A DNA stretch of 64,000 bases from Allokutzneria oryzae (GTDB lineage Bacteria > Actinomycetota > Actinomycetes > Mycobacteriales > Pseudonocardiaceae). Shown here piece by piece: positions 9,228 to 18,383 of the stretch. Below the pieces are notes generated by a model that saw nothing but the letters and a program-made list of their open reading frames with translations, had not been told where the DNA came from and searched no databases. The position numbers and the translations under genes were made by a program. Position 1 is the stretch's first letter; every line of letters begins with the position of its first letter. The stretch is taken from the NCBI RefSeq assembly GCF_042429765.1, contig NZ_JBHLZU010000001.1, forward strand, positions 1 to 64,000, given 5' to 3'.

Positions 9228-10769
9228 ATGCTGAAAAGCATTGTTGTCGTCGGCGGTGGAACATCGGGGTGGATGACGGCCTCGTACCTGAGCGCCGCGT
9301 TCGGCGACCGGATTTCGGTGACCGTGGTGGAATCTGCCCGAGTCGGCACCATCGGCGTCGGTGAGGCCACGTTCAGCACCGTTCGGCACTTCTTCGAGTA
9401 CCTCGGTCTTTCCGAGCAGGACTGGATGCCCGCGTGCAACGCCACCTACAAGCTCGCCATTCGGTTCGAGAACTGGCGTGAGCAGGGACACCACTTCTAC
9501 CACCCCTTCGAGCGGCAGCGCGTCGTCGACGGTTTCAACCTCACTGACTGGTGGCTGCGCGAGCCGAGGTCGGACCGCTTCGACAAGGACTGCTTCCTGG
9601 TCGGCACGCTGTGCGACAACCTCAAGTCGCCGCGCCACCTCGACGGCTCCCTGTTCGAGAAGGGGCTCGGCGAGCAGCAGCACGCCTACCGCACCACGCT
9701 GTCCGAGCAGACCACCCAGTTCCCCTACGCCTACCACTTCGACGCGTCGCTGGTTGCGGACTACCTGCGGGACTACGCGGTCGCGCGCGGCGTGAAGCAC
9801 GTGGTGGACGACGTGGTCGACGTGGCACAGGACGAGCGCGGGTGGATCACGCACGTGACCACGCGCGAGCGCGGTGACCTGGCCGGGGACCTGTTCGTGG
9901 ACTGCACCGGCTTCCGCAGCCTGCTGATGGCGAAGACGCTCGGCGAGCCGTTCGAGTCCTACCAGAGCACCCTGCCCAACGACAGCGCCGTCGCGCTGCG
10001 GGTGCCCCTGGACATGGAGCGCAAGGGCCTGCGCCCGTGCACGACGGCCACCGCGCAGGAGGCGGGCTGGATCTGGACGATCCCGCTGTTCGACCGCATC
10101 GGCACCGGCTACGTCTACGCCAGCGACTACAGCACCCCGGAGCAGGCCGAGCAGCGGCTGCGCGAGTTCGTGGGACCGGCTTCCGAGGGCCTTGAGGCCA
10201 ACCACATCAAGATGCGGATCGGCCGCAGCCGGCGGCACTGGGTGAACAACTGCGTGGCGATCGGTTTGTCGAGCGGATTCGTCGAGCCGCTGGAGTCGAC
10301 CGGAATCTTCTTCATCCAGAATGCGATCGAGCAGCTGGTGAAGCACTTCCCCGACTCGAACTGGGACGAGGGTCTGCGCAACACCTACAACACGTTGATC
10401 AGCCGCTGCATGGACGGCGTCCGGGAATTCCTGGTGATGCACTACTACGCGGCGAAGCGGCAGGACAACGAGTACTGGAAGGACACGAAGAAGCGGCCCC
10501 TTCCGGACGGGCTCGCCGAGCGGCTTGAGCGCTGGCAGACCCGTATTCCGGACTCCGAGTCGATTTACCCGTACTACCACGGGTTCGAGTCCTATTCCTA
10601 CGTGTGCATGCTGCTCGGGCTCGGCGGAGTCCCGTTGAAGGCATCGCCCGCGCTGAACCTGATGGACCCGTCGTCCGCTGAGCGGGAGTTCACCCTGCTC
10701 GCCGACCAGGCACGCGACCTGGAGCGGTCGCTGCCGACGCAGTACGAGTACTTCGCCCAGTTCCACTGA
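9228..10769 (+). CDS. Flavin-dependent tryptophan halogenase (RebH/PrnA-like)
   Basis: A 513-residue FADH2-dependent halogenase that chlorinates free tryptophan, expected to be the first step of the bisindole pathway. It has the FAD motif GGGTSG (residues 9-14) and the lysine of the NATYKLAIRF segment (K75, matching the lysine that forms the chloramine in PrnA/RebH). It also has GWIWTIP (W-x-W-x-I-P, about 280-286) and the glutamate of FVEPLESTG (about 356). RebH-like stretches such as IGVGEATFSTVRHFF and FYHPFER suggest the 7-halogenase-type branch, but regioselectivity cannot be read safely. GGAGG lies seven bases before the ATG. It leads the forward genes; the flavin reductase it needs is two genes downstream. 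Confidence 0.93.
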   Translation: MLKSIVVVGGGTSGWMTASYLSAAFGDRISVTVVESARVGTIGVGEATFSTVRHFFEYLGLSEQDWMPACNATYKLAIRFENWREQGHHFYHPFERQRVVDGFNLTDWWLREPRSDRFDKDCFLVGTLCDNLKSPRHLDGSLFEKGLGEQQHAYRTTLSEQTTQFPYAYHFDASLVADYLRDYAVARGVKHVVDDVVDVAQDERGWITHVTTRERGDLAGDLFVDCTGFRSLLMAKTLGEPFESYQSTLPNDSAVALRVPLDMERKGLRPCTTATAQEAGWIWTIPLFDRIGTGYVYASDYSTPEQAEQRLREFVGPASEGLEANHIKMRIGRSRRHWVNNCVAIGLSSGFVEPLESTGIFFIQNAIEQLVKHFPDSNWDEGLRNTYNTLISRCMDGVREFLVMHYYAAKRQDNEYWKDTKKRPLPDGLAERLERWQTRIPDSESIYPYYHGFESYSYVCMLLGLGGVPLKASPALNLMDPSSAEREFTLLADQARDLERSLPTQYEYFAQFH

Positions 10770-10801
10770 CCGTCCGACTGACCACCTCACTGACTTCACC
10801 G

Positions 10802-12073
10802 ATGACGACAGGGGCCGGGATGACTCTCCTCAACGGCGTGCACCTGATCGCGCTGCTGGGCGTGCTGTACCTGGTCGCGGCGGCGGGCCGGGCGGTGGCG
10901 AAGCTGCTCCGCCTGCCGTCGGTGATCGGGGAGATCGCGCTGAGCCTGCTGCTGGGCCCGGTGCTGCTCGCCGCGGCCGGGCCCGAGGTGTTCGCCGCGG
11001 TGCTGCCCAAGGACCTGACCGGGGTGCTGCACGAGGTCGGCGACGCGGGCCTGGTGCTGTTCCTGGTCGGCATCGTCTACCACCTCGACCACGGCTCCGG
11101 CGGCCTGCGGGGCAGGACGGTCCGGCGGATCACGGCGGGCTCGTTCCTGCTGCCGCTGGTGACCGGCATGGTGTTCGCGGGCTGGGTGGTCTGGCTGGCT
11201 CCGGAGGAGCTGCGCGGCAGCGCGTCGCCGCCCGCGCTGGTGCTGATGCTCGCGGTGGCGATGAGCGTCACGGCGGTCCCCGTGCTGGCGCGGATCATCG
11301 AGGACCGCGACGCGGACCTCGGTGGCGCGGGCACGCTGGCGATGATGGCGTCGATGCTGATCGACACGCTGGCGTGGCTGCTGCTGGCCGTGGCGCTCGG
11401 CTTGGCGGCGGGCGGCATCGGCGGGGTGGTCGGGGCGTTCGTGGCCATCGCGGTCGGCGGCGTCCTCGCCTACGCCGGGCACCGGGGCCTGTCGGCGCGG
11501 CGGGCGGGCACGTTCTGCGCGAGCAACCTGCGCACGACCGCGCTCGTGGTCGGCGTCCTCGCCCTGGCGGCGGGAGCGGGGGCGCGCTGGGCCGGGCTGA
11601 CCGCGATCTTCGGCGCGTTCCTGGTCGGCATGATGATCCCCAAGGGCGGCGGATGGCCGAGCGTGGTCACGCTGGTCAGCCGGATCGGCCGGGGCCTGGT
11701 GCCGGTGTTCTTCGTGGTGGCGGGCGTGACGCTGTCCACCGGCGGGCTCGGCGGGATGCCGTGGGGCGCCGCGCTGCTGGCGACCGGGCTCGCGGTCGTC
11801 GGCAAGATCGGCGGCGGCTATCTCGGCGCTCGGTGGGCGGGTGAGGACAGGGTGACCGGCCTGCGGGTCGGCGTGCTGGTCAACACCAGGGGCCTCACCG
11901 AGATCGTGGTGCTCCAGGTCGGCTACACGGCGGGCCTGCTCACCCCGGGGCTGTTCGTGGCGTTGCTGGTGATGGCGTTGACCACCACCGCGCTCACCGG
12001 GCCGTTGCTCGACCTCATCGACCACCGCGCGGCGCGCGCGAAGCCGCTGGCGCGACAAGGGGGTGCGCTGTGA
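10802..12073 (+). CDS. Cation/proton antiporter family membrane protein (RebU-like)
   Basis: A 423-residue integral membrane protein with about 12 hydrophobic helices, of the Na+/H+ antiporter (CPA2, Kef-type) family. Recognisable parts are LPSVIGEIALSLLLGPVLL near the N terminus, LVLFLVGIVY, the SVTAVPVLARIIEDRDA segment of the ion-binding core, and NTRGLTEIVVLQVGY near the C terminus. A protein of this family, RebU, occurs in the rebeccamycin cluster, so export or self-protection is the likely role (inference from context). ATG 10820 has the sequence AGGGGCCGGG before it and is an alternative start. The 3' end overlaps the flavin reductase gene (GTGA). Confidence 0.88.
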   Translation: MTTGAGMTLLNGVHLIALLGVLYLVAAAGRAVAKLLRLPSVIGEIALSLLLGPVLLAAAGPEVFAAVLPKDLTGVLHEVGDAGLVLFLVGIVYHLDHGSGGLRGRTVRRITAGSFLLPLVTGMVFAGWVVWLAPEELRGSASPPALVLMLAVAMSVTAVPVLARIIEDRDADLGGAGTLAMMASMLIDTLAWLLLAVALGLAAGGIGGVVGAFVAIAVGGVLAYAGHRGLSARRAGTFCASNLRTTALVVGVLALAAGAGARWAGLTAIFGAFLVGMMIPKGGGWPSVVTLVSRIGRGLVPVFFVVAGVTLSTGGLGGMPWGAALLATGLAVVGKIGGGYLGARWAGEDRVTGLRVGVLVNTRGLTEIVVLQVGYTAGLLTPGLFVALLVMALTTTALTGPLLDLIDHRAARAKPLARQGGAL

Positions 12074-12570
12074 ACACGTCCTACGAAGTGACCTCGACCG
12101 GGTTCCGGTCCCTGATGGCGGGTTTCCCGACCGGCGTCGCCGTGCTCACCACGAACGACCTCGACGGCACACCGTGGGGTATGACGTGCTCGTCGGTGTG
12201 CAGCGTTTCCCTTGAGCCACCAACGCTTCTGGTGTGCGTCCGCAACGGCAGCCCGACGCTCGGAGCGATGCTGCGACAGGGCACGTTCGCGGTGAACCTG
12301 CTGCACGACGGCGCGAGGCCGACCGCGGAGCTGTTCGCCTCCGGCGATCCGGAGCGCTTCGACCGGGTCCAGTGGGCGCACGGCCCGTCCCACGGCGGCC
12401 CGCACCTCGTCGACGACGCGCACGCGGTCGCCGACTGCCGCGTCAGCAGGACGCAGACCGTCGGCGACCACATCGTGGTCTTCGGCGAGGTCTTCACCGT
12501 CACGCACCAGTCCGGCCCGCACCCGTTGCTGTACGGGATGCGCCAGTACGCGGCGTGGCCCGCGAGCTGA
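12070..12570 (+). CDS. FMN/FAD reductase partner of the halogenase (RebF-like)
   Basis: A 166-residue flavin reductase of the HpaC/RebF group that makes FADH2 with NAD(P)H and supplies it by diffusion to the halogenase. Family signatures are FRSLMAGFPTGVAVLTT (about 12-28), TCSSVCSVSLEPPTLLVCV, FAVNLLHDG, and the late GDHIVVFGEVFTVTHQSGPHPLLYG segment with the conserved GDH. The length is standard. The GTG start overlaps the antiporter stop. It may also feed the flavin enzymes of this cluster that need reduced flavin. The stop codon lies in the loop of a hairpin that ends this forward unit. Confidence 0.93.
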   Translation: MNTSYEVTSTGFRSLMAGFPTGVAVLTTNDLDGTPWGMTCSSVCSVSLEPPTLLVCVRNGSPTLGAMLRQGTFAVNLLHDGARPTAELFASGDPERFDRVQWAHGPSHGGPHLVDDAHAVADCRVSRTQTVGDHIVVFGEVFTVTHQSGPHPLLYGMRQYAAWPAS

Positions 12571-12581
12571 CTCGCGGGCCA
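12556..12581 (+). terminator. Hairpin terminator after the flavin reductase gene
   Basis: TGGCCCGCGAG (12556-12566), CTGA loop, CTCGCGGGCCA (12571-12581): a perfect 11-bp stem. The flavin reductase stop codon TGA is in the loop, so the last codons form the left arm. It separates the forward unit from the convergent hydrolase-like gene. Confidence 0.75.
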
Positions 12582-12612
12582 CGTCCGCTCCTTTCGCTCC
12601 CCCAGCCCGCGA

Positions 12613-13401
12613 TCAGCGGTCGGCGAGGATCCACTCACTCGCCACCCTGATCGCGGGCGCCTGCCATTCCCGGCTCTGCGGTCCGTCGATCTCCACCAGC
12701 CGGTGCTCGCACGTCAGAGCCGCGTCCGCCGCGCGCGAGGACTCGACCGGCACCGTGGTCGGCCCGGTCCCGTGCACGATCAGCGTCGGCGCGGCGATCA
12801 CGTTGAGCACACCGCGCGGCTGGAGCCAGAACACCTCGTTGAGCATCGCCCTGCCCACGGCGAAGGTCGGGGAGAGCTCCACGCGGCCGGAGGCCAGCAG
12901 CTGCCGCCCCGCCAGCTCGTCCATGACGTCCCCGGTCCACGTGGGCTGCGCGTCGACGAAGTGCTCCTTGTAGTCGATCAGCGGGTTGAGCAGCACCAAC
13001 CGGGAGACCTCCGCTCCCTTGCGCGCGGCGTACCCGGCGGCGACACCGCCGGTCAGCCCGGTGGCGAGCAGGGTGACGGCCGCTCCGCCGAACCGCTCGC
13101 GCAGGTGCGCGAGCCCGGAGCTGATCGTGTTCAGCAGCCCGGACAGGCTCAGCTCCTCCTGGCTGCCCTCGCTCTCCCCGTGCCCCGGCAGGTCGAAGCG
13201 CAGGCTGGCGACGCCCTGTTCGGCCAGCTCGGCGGCCAGCCGGGTGTAGAAGCCGCCCTGCTCCCGCGTGGCGCCCTCGCCGTGCAGCAGCAGCACCGCG
13301 CGCTCCGGACTCGGTCCGGGGGTGGTCACCGTGCCCGCCAGGCGCAGGCCGTCGTGCGTGCGCACGGTGGTGAGCTTCTGGGTCTCTGCGGTCAGGGGCA
13401 T
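12613..13401 (-). CDS. Alpha/beta-hydrolase fold protein with the catalytic triad lost
   Basis: A 262-residue protein with a clear alpha/beta-hydrolase fold: RAVLLLHGEGATREQGGFYTRL (oxyanion region), VASLRFDLPGHGESEGSQEE, and a C-terminal PTLIVHGTGPTTVPVESS. The nucleophile elbow, normally G-H-S-x-G-G, reads LATGLTGG, so the serine is glycine. The usual acid of HGxxDxxVP is absent (HGTGPTTVP) and no histidine stands at the usual place near the end (EIDGPQSREWQ). It should therefore not be an ordinary serine hydrolase. ATG 13401 has GGGAG six bases upstream. It is transcribed opposite to the oxidase gene, inside cluster 1. A non-hydrolytic, binding or scaffold role is possible; I do not assign one. 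Confidence 0.8.
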   Translation of the reverse strand: MPLTAETQKLTTVRTHDGLRLAGTVTTPGPSPERAVLLLHGEGATREQGGFYTRLAAELAEQGVASLRFDLPGHGESEGSQEELSLSGLLNTISSGLAHLRERFGGAAVTLLATGLTGGVAAGYAARKGAEVSRLVLLNPLIDYKEHFVDAQPTWTGDVMDELAGRQLLASGRVELSPTFAVGRAMLNEVFWLQPRGVLNVIAAPTLIVHGTGPTTVPVESSRAADAALTCEHRLVEIDGPQSREWQAPAIRVASEWILADR

Positions 13402-13655
13402 CACGGACTCCCGTCATGGAGCGGCTTGAGGGCGCCAGTGTCGCTTTCGGACGATCCCGACCTACGCGCGTGCGGGAGATCCTGTTGCCTCGCGTGGTGT
13501 GAAGCCCGCTCGGGGAGGCGACCGAGTGGGGTGCGGACGCGGCAAACCGTCAACCGGGGGCCGTCTCTGGGGATGTGTGCGAACACCGGGGCTGACCAGG
13601 ATGAGTGCTGGACCGTCCACGGCCCCGTTCGACCCGCCTCTGCCGAAGGAGTCCG

Positions 13656-15164
13656 GTGCACACCAACGTCCTCGCCGGCGCACAGCGCTGGCACACGCAG
13701 CAGAAACCGAAGCGGGTCACCGTCATCGGCGCGGGCGTCGCCGGCCTGGTCGCCGCGCACGAGCTGGAGCGGCTCGGCCACAGCGTGCAGGTCCTGGAGT
13801 CGCGCCTCGCGGTCGGCGGCCGGGTCCGCACCCACGGCTTCGCCGGTCGCGCCAACGGGCCGCTCGCCGAGCTCGGCGCGATGCGGATCCCCGCATCGCA
13901 CAACCGGACCATGCAGTGGATCGACCTGCTCGGCCTGAGCGACCGGGTGCGCCAGTTCCGCACGCTGTTCTCCGACGACGCCAGCTTCCTGGAGACCCCG
14001 GCCGGGCACCAGAGGGTGCGCGACGCCTCCCCCGTGCTCGTCGAGGAGTTCCGCAAGGGCCTGCCCCCGGGCACCTCCTACCGCGAGGAGACCGTGCTGT
14101 GCGCGGCGTGGCTGACCGCGAGCGTGAACGCGGTCGCCCCCGGCACGTTCCGGCAGAGCCTGCACGCCGATCTCAACACCGAGCTGCTGGACCTGCTCGA
14201 CGGCATCGACGTGCGGCCGTTCATCGTCAGCGGCTCCGCAGAGCGCATCGACCTCAACCGGTTCTTCGCCAACAACGCGGGATTCGCCGCGCGGAGCCGG
14301 TTGCAGCACTTCTTCGACGACATCATCACCGAGACCTCCTCGGCGTTGTTCCGGCTCGAAGGCGGCATGGACCAGATCGCCCGGCGACTGGCGGAGCGGC
14401 TGCGCGGGCCGATCCACCGGGGGCGCAAGGTGGTCGGGCTGCACGTGCGCGACGACGGCGTGGTCGTGGAGGTGCAGCGCGGCCTGGCGACCGTGGCCAG
14501 CCACTGCGACTACGTGCTGTGCACCGCGCCGTTCTCGGTGCTGCGCAGGATGCGGCTCAGCGGCTTCGACGACGACAAGACCGCGACCGTGCACGACATG
14601 CAGTACTGGCCCGCGACGAAGATCGCCGTGCACTGCCGCGAGGCGTTCTGGGAGCGCGACGGCATCAGCGGCGGCGGCTCGTTCAGCGGCGGCCTGGTGC
14701 GCCAGACCTACTACCCGCCGGTGGAGAGCGACCCCCGGCTCGGCGCGGCGCTGCTGGCCAGCTACACCATCGGCCCGGACGCGGACGCGCTCGGCCAGGT
14801 GCACCCGGACAAGCGAGCCAGGGTGGTGCTGGAGGAGCTCAGCGCGATCCACCCGGAGCTGTCCCAGCCGGGCATGGTGCTCGACGTCGTGACCCAGGCG
14901 TGGGGCGAGGACCCCTCCAGCATGGGCGCGGCGGCGGTGCGCTGGAGCAAGGACGCCACGACCTCCGAGGAGGAGCGCGCGCTCGCGGCGAAGGCCCAGG
15001 GCACGTTGTTCTTCGCCGGTGAGCACTGTTCGTCGTACCCCGCGTGGATCGAGGGCGCCATCGAGTCCGGACTCGCGGCGGCGCAGGAGATCCACGCGTG
15101 CTCCCCGCTCGCCCGCCCGGTGCGGGCGTCGGGCTACCGCAGGATGCCGGGCGGCGCGGCCTGA
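13656..15164 (+). CDS. FAD-dependent L-tryptophan oxidase (RebO-like)
   Basis: A 502-residue flavin amine oxidase that converts (chloro)tryptophan to the imine of indole-3-pyruvate, the substrate of the RebD-type dimerising enzyme. The FAD dinucleotide motif VTVIGAGVAGLVAAHELERLG comes early. GGRVRTHGF and LAELGAMRIPASHNRT (arginine of the R-motif) follow, and the C-terminal FAD motif is FFAGEHCSSYPAWIEGAIESGL. GTG 13656 is the start, with AAGGAG five bases upstream; the longer frame lacks similarity. It opens the oxidase, monooxygenase and P450 run (O, C, P), which is tightly packed. Assignment to the RebO/AbeO/StaO group rests on the pattern and its neighbours. Confidence 0.92.
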   Translation: MHTNVLAGAQRWHTQQKPKRVTVIGAGVAGLVAAHELERLGHSVQVLESRLAVGGRVRTHGFAGRANGPLAELGAMRIPASHNRTMQWIDLLGLSDRVRQFRTLFSDDASFLETPAGHQRVRDASPVLVEEFRKGLPPGTSYREETVLCAAWLTASVNAVAPGTFRQSLHADLNTELLDLLDGIDVRPFIVSGSAERIDLNRFFANNAGFAARSRLQHFFDDIITETSSALFRLEGGMDQIARRLAERLRGPIHRGRKVVGLHVRDDGVVVEVQRGLATVASHCDYVLCTAPFSVLRRMRLSGFDDDKTATVHDMQYWPATKIAVHCREAFWERDGISGGGSFSGGLVRQTYYPPVESDPRLGAALLASYTIGPDADALGQVHPDKRARVVLEELSAIHPELSQPGMVLDVVTQAWGEDPSSMGAAAVRWSKDATTSEEERALAAKAQGTLFFAGEHCSSYPAWIEGAIESGLAAAQEIHACSPLARPVRASGYRRMPGGAA

Positions 15165-15189
15165 TGCCCGCAGCAGGAAAGGACAAGCG

Positions 15190-16794
15190 ATGACCTCCCA
15201 GCTCACGACCGACGTGCTCATCGTCGGCGGCGGTCCCACCGGCATGGCCACGGCGCTGGAGCTGCGCTCCCGCGGTGTCGGCTTCGTCCTGGTCGAGGCC
15301 GGGGACGGCTCGGTCGGCCACCCCAAGGTCAGCAGCATCGGCCCGAGGTCGATGGAGTTCTTCCGGCGGTGGGGGATCTCCGACCGCGTCAGGCACTCCG
15401 GCTGGCCGGGCGACCACCCGCTGGACTGCGTGTGGACAACGCGCATCGGCGGCCACGAGCTGTTCCGCCTCAAGCGGCACACCATGGACACCCGCCCCGA
15501 CTTCCGGCACACCCCGGAGCCGGACGCGATCTGCCCGCAGCACTGGCTCGGCCCGCTGCTGCGCTCGGAGCTGGGCGTGCACCCGGACGGCCCGGTGCGG
15601 ATGAAGACCCGCATGGAGCGCTTCGCCCAGGACGACGACGGCGTGACCGCGACGATCACCGACCTGGACACGGGCGAGAGCACCGAGGTCCGTTCCCAGT
15701 ATCTCATCGCCTGCGACGGCACGGGTTCCCCGATCCGCAAGGAATGCGGCATCCCGGCACCGGCGCAGCACGAGACCCAGGTGTTCCGCAACATCCTGTT
15801 CCGCGCGCCCGAGCTGCGGGCCCGGCTGGGTGAGCGCAACGCGAACTTCTACTACCTGATGATCTCCTCGGCGCTGCGTTTCCCGTTGCGCGCCTTGGAC
15901 GGCGAGAGCCTGTACCGCCTGACGGTCGGCCTGCAAGGGCACCCGGAGTCGCTTCAGGACGCGGAGACCTTGGTGCGCAAGGCGATCGCGTTCGAGACTC
16001 CGGTGGAGGTGCTCTCCGACAACGAGTGGCACCTGGTGCACCGCGTCGCGTCGGACTTCCGGCACGGCCGGGTCTTCCTCGTCGGCGACTCGGCGCACAC
16101 CCTGTCGCCGTCGGGCGGTTTCGGCATGAACACCGGGATCTGCGGCGCGGCGGACCTCGGGTGGAAGCTGGCGGCGGAGCTGGCGGGCTGGGCGGGTCCC
16201 GGCCTGCTGGACAGCTACACCCTGGAGCGCCAGCCGGTCGCCTTCGAGGGCCTGGAGGAGGCCAACCGCAACCTGGAGCGCGCGATGCGGCGACAGGTCC
16301 CCGACGAGCTCAACGACGACACCCCGCAGGGCGAGCTCTTCCGCAACAAGATCAGCGAAGGACTCCAGCGCGGTGGCGTGGCCCGCGAATTCGACGCCCC
16401 GGAGATCCACCTCGGCTTCACCTACGCGGGCTCGCCACTGATCGTCCCGGACCCCACCGCGGAGTCCACTGAGGACCGTCGCCCGAACACCCGCCCAGGC
16501 TCTCGTGCCCCGCACGCTTGGGTGAAACCCGGCATGTCCACTTTGGACCTATTCGGTGACGGCTTCGTCCTGCTGCGCTTCGCCGAGTCCGCCCGGCTGG
16601 AGTCCTTCTCGTCCGCGTTCACCTCGCGCGGCATCCCGTTCAGCTCGATCGCGCTGGACGTGCCCGAGGTGGTCGAGGCGTACGAGCGGCCGTTCGTCCT
16701 GGTCCGCCCGGACGGCCACGTCGCGTGGCGCGGCCACGAGCTGCCGGAGTCCGCGGGCGAGATCGCCGACCAGGTGCGCGGCGGTGCGCGATGA
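15190..16794 (+). CDS. FAD monooxygenase of the RebC family
   Basis: A 534-residue class A flavoprotein that resembles RebC of rebeccamycin synthesis closely by eye over its length. It has DVLIVGGGPTGMATALELRSR (FAD), IGPRSMEFFRRWGI, SGWPGDHPLD, TPEPDAICPQHWL, ACDGTGSPIRK, GRVFLVGDSAHTLSPSGGFGMNTGI and the thioredoxin-like C-terminal domain ending in HVLVRPDGHVAWRG. RebC acts with RebP on chromopyrrolic acid and directs the oxidation state of the bisindole pyrrole carbons. It overlaps the P450 gene by ATGA, the usual RebC-RebP pairing. AAAGGAC precedes the ATG. Homologues in BE-54017 and cladoniamide clusters (AbeC, ClaC) do the same job before further oxygenases act. Confidence 0.93.
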   Translation: MTSQLTTDVLIVGGGPTGMATALELRSRGVGFVLVEAGDGSVGHPKVSSIGPRSMEFFRRWGISDRVRHSGWPGDHPLDCVWTTRIGGHELFRLKRHTMDTRPDFRHTPEPDAICPQHWLGPLLRSELGVHPDGPVRMKTRMERFAQDDDGVTATITDLDTGESTEVRSQYLIACDGTGSPIRKECGIPAPAQHETQVFRNILFRAPELRARLGERNANFYYLMISSALRFPLRALDGESLYRLTVGLQGHPESLQDAETLVRKAIAFETPVEVLSDNEWHLVHRVASDFRHGRVFLVGDSAHTLSPSGGFGMNTGICGAADLGWKLAAELAGWAGPGLLDSYTLERQPVAFEGLEEANRNLERAMRRQVPDELNDDTPQGELFRNKISEGLQRGGVAREFDAPEIHLGFTYAGSPLIVPDPTAESTEDRRPNTRPGSRAPHAWVKPGMSTLDLFGDGFVLLRFAESARLESFSSAFTSRGIPFSSIALDVPEVVEAYERPFVLVRPDGHVAWRGHELPESAGEIADQVRGGAR

Positions 16795-17981
16795 CGTTGC
16801 CCCCCTTCGACCTCCAGGGTTGGGACGCGGCGGACGTGCGCGATCCGTACCCGGTGTACCAGCGGTACCTGGCCGCCTCGCCGGTCCACGCCGTGGACGG
16901 GAACTACTACGTCTTCGGCCACGCCGCCGCGTCGAAGGTGTTGTCCAGTCAGGTGTTCGGCCGCCGATCGGGTTCGGGCGGCGGCCCTGTCCCCAGTGGA
17001 CACTCCGTGCTGCGCACGATGGTGGAGAACTGGCTGGTGTTCCTGGACCCGCCCCGGCACACCGAGCTGCGGGCGGTGCTGAACAAGGAGTTCTCACCGA
17101 CCGTGGTGAGCAACCTCCGCGAACGGATCACCACGATCGCGAAGGAACTGCTGGCGGAGCTGCCCTCCCAGGGCGCGTTCGACCTGGTGGAGTCCTTCTC
17201 GGCTCCGTTCCCGATCCTGGTGATCTCGGAGCTGCTCGGTGTCCCGCGCGACCACTGGGACTGGCTCCGCGGACAGGCGGTCGACCTCCAGGAGGCGAGC
17301 AGCAGCCGCGCGGCACGCAACCCCGACGCCCACAAGATCGCCGAAGGAGCCGCGCGGGAGCTGCACGCGTACTTCACCGATCTGGCGCGGCGGCGGCGCG
17401 CCGACCCCGGCGTGGACCTGGTGTCGTTGATGGTGTCGGCGCAGACCCGTGGCGAACCGCTGTCGTCCGACGAGATCGTGGCGACGTGCGTGCACCTGAT
17501 GACCGCGGGGCACGAGACGACGACCAACGTGCTGAGCAAAGCCGTGCTGACCCTGGCGAGCCGTCCGGCCGCTCTGGCGGAGCTGCGGTCTTCCGGGGTC
17601 ACCCCGGCAGCGGTGGAGGAGCTGACCCGCTTCGACTCCCCCGTGCAGGCGGTGAGCCGCTGGGCCTACGAGGACTCCACTGTGGACGGAGTCCCGATTC
17701 CCCGTGGCAGCAAGGTGATGGTGATGCTCGGCGCGGCCAACCGCGACCCCGCGCGCTTCACCGCTCCGGACGAGCTGGTGCTGGACCGCCCGGCGGGCCG
17801 CAACGTCAGCTTCGGCCTCGGCATCCACTACTGCCTGGGCGCGAACCTGGCCCGCGCGGAGATCGAGATCGGCCTGAGCCTGCTGCTCGGCGCCCTCGGC
17901 GAGTTCACAGTGGACAGTGCGGAGTACCCGTACGACATGGTCTTCCACGGCCCCTCGCACGTGACGGTCAGCCGGGTCTAG
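16791..17981 (+). CDS. Cytochrome P450 (RebP/StaP-like, aryl coupling of chromopyrrolic acid)
   Basis: A 396-residue bacterial P450. Visible motifs are the I-helix AGHETTTN (oxygen-binding acid/threonine), the K-helix E-x-x-R in VEELTRF, and the heme-binding loop FGLGIHYCLGANLARAE with the cysteine ligand. The start ATG overlaps the RebC-like gene (ATGA). In RebP/StaP the enzyme couples the two indole rings of chromopyrrolic acid to build the indolocarbazole core; its position right after the RebC homologue supports that role here. There is no ferredoxin gene nearby, so electrons presumably come from a general ferredoxin system. Confidence 0.92.
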   Translation: MTLPPFDLQGWDAADVRDPYPVYQRYLAASPVHAVDGNYYVFGHAAASKVLSSQVFGRRSGSGGGPVPSGHSVLRTMVENWLVFLDPPRHTELRAVLNKEFSPTVVSNLRERITTIAKELLAELPSQGAFDLVESFSAPFPILVISELLGVPRDHWDWLRGQAVDLQEASSSRAARNPDAHKIAEGAARELHAYFTDLARRRRADPGVDLVSLMVSAQTRGEPLSSDEIVATCVHLMTAGHETTTNVLSKAVLTLASRPAALAELRSSGVTPAAVEELTRFDSPVQAVSRWAYEDSTVDGVPIPRGSKVMVMLGAANRDPARFTAPDELVLDRPAGRNVSFGLGIHYCLGANLARAEIEIGLSLLLGALGEFTVDSAEYPYDMVFHGPSHVTVSRV

Positions 17982-18088
17982 CACCCGGCGGGGAACCGGG
18001 GCCATGGCCGGCGACATGGCCCCAGTCCCTCCAACCACCCCGGCTAGTGCGCGTCCTGCAAGCCACCCCGATGGCCCGATGCAGCGCC

Positions 18089-18225
18089 AACCCAGCGCCA
18101 CACCACCCTGCGCAGTGCCACACCACCCTGCGCCACACCGCCCTGTGCCACACCACCCTGCGCCACACCACCCTGCGCCAGGCCGCCCAGTGCCACGCCG
18201 CCCTGTGCCACGCGCCCAGGGACAT
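18089..18225. repeat. 15-bp minisatellite (about eight to nine units)
   Basis: Units of the form TGCCACACCACCCTG, with C/T and A/G variation, run head to tail between the P450 and EF-hand genes. The unit is a multiple of three, so all frames stay open through it and produce Pro/His- or Trp/Arg-rich pseudo-proteins, which I do not call genes. Apart from this array and the palindrome at 18252, the 400-bp gap shows no gene. Confidence 0.7.
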
Positions 18226-18251
18226 GCGCACATCGGCTGACACCGCTGGGG

Positions 18252-18320
18252 TTTCGCGTTTTGTCACCTTGTTGCGCGATAGAGCGCTCTCTTTTCGCAT
18301 TAAGGTGACATAACGCGAAA
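18252..18320. repeat. 69-bp palindromic element, copy A
   Basis: A 19-bp left arm starting TTTCGCGTTTTGTCACCTT and a right arm ending AACGCGAAA pair with one mismatch around a smaller inner hairpin (GAGCGCTC). It lies between two convergent genes (P450 and EF-hand), where it could end transcription in both directions. Copies B, C and D are at 19321, 33380 and 58934. Confidence 0.8.
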
Positions 18321-18383
18321 AGAGGGAGCGGCCCGCGAGGTGGTGTCGCTACTGACAGGACTCGGCCGCAGCCGGTGGCGGGA

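Noticed and set aside
13401..15839. 812-codon minus-strand frame across the oxidase and RebC-like genes
   Set aside because: Covers two clear flavoenzyme genes on the plus strand; its own sequence has no recognisable domain or ribosome-binding site.
18004..18240. Pro/His repeat protein between the P450 and EF-hand genes
   Set aside because: Produced by a 15-bp tandem DNA repeat that keeps every frame open; no ribosome-binding site or other domain.
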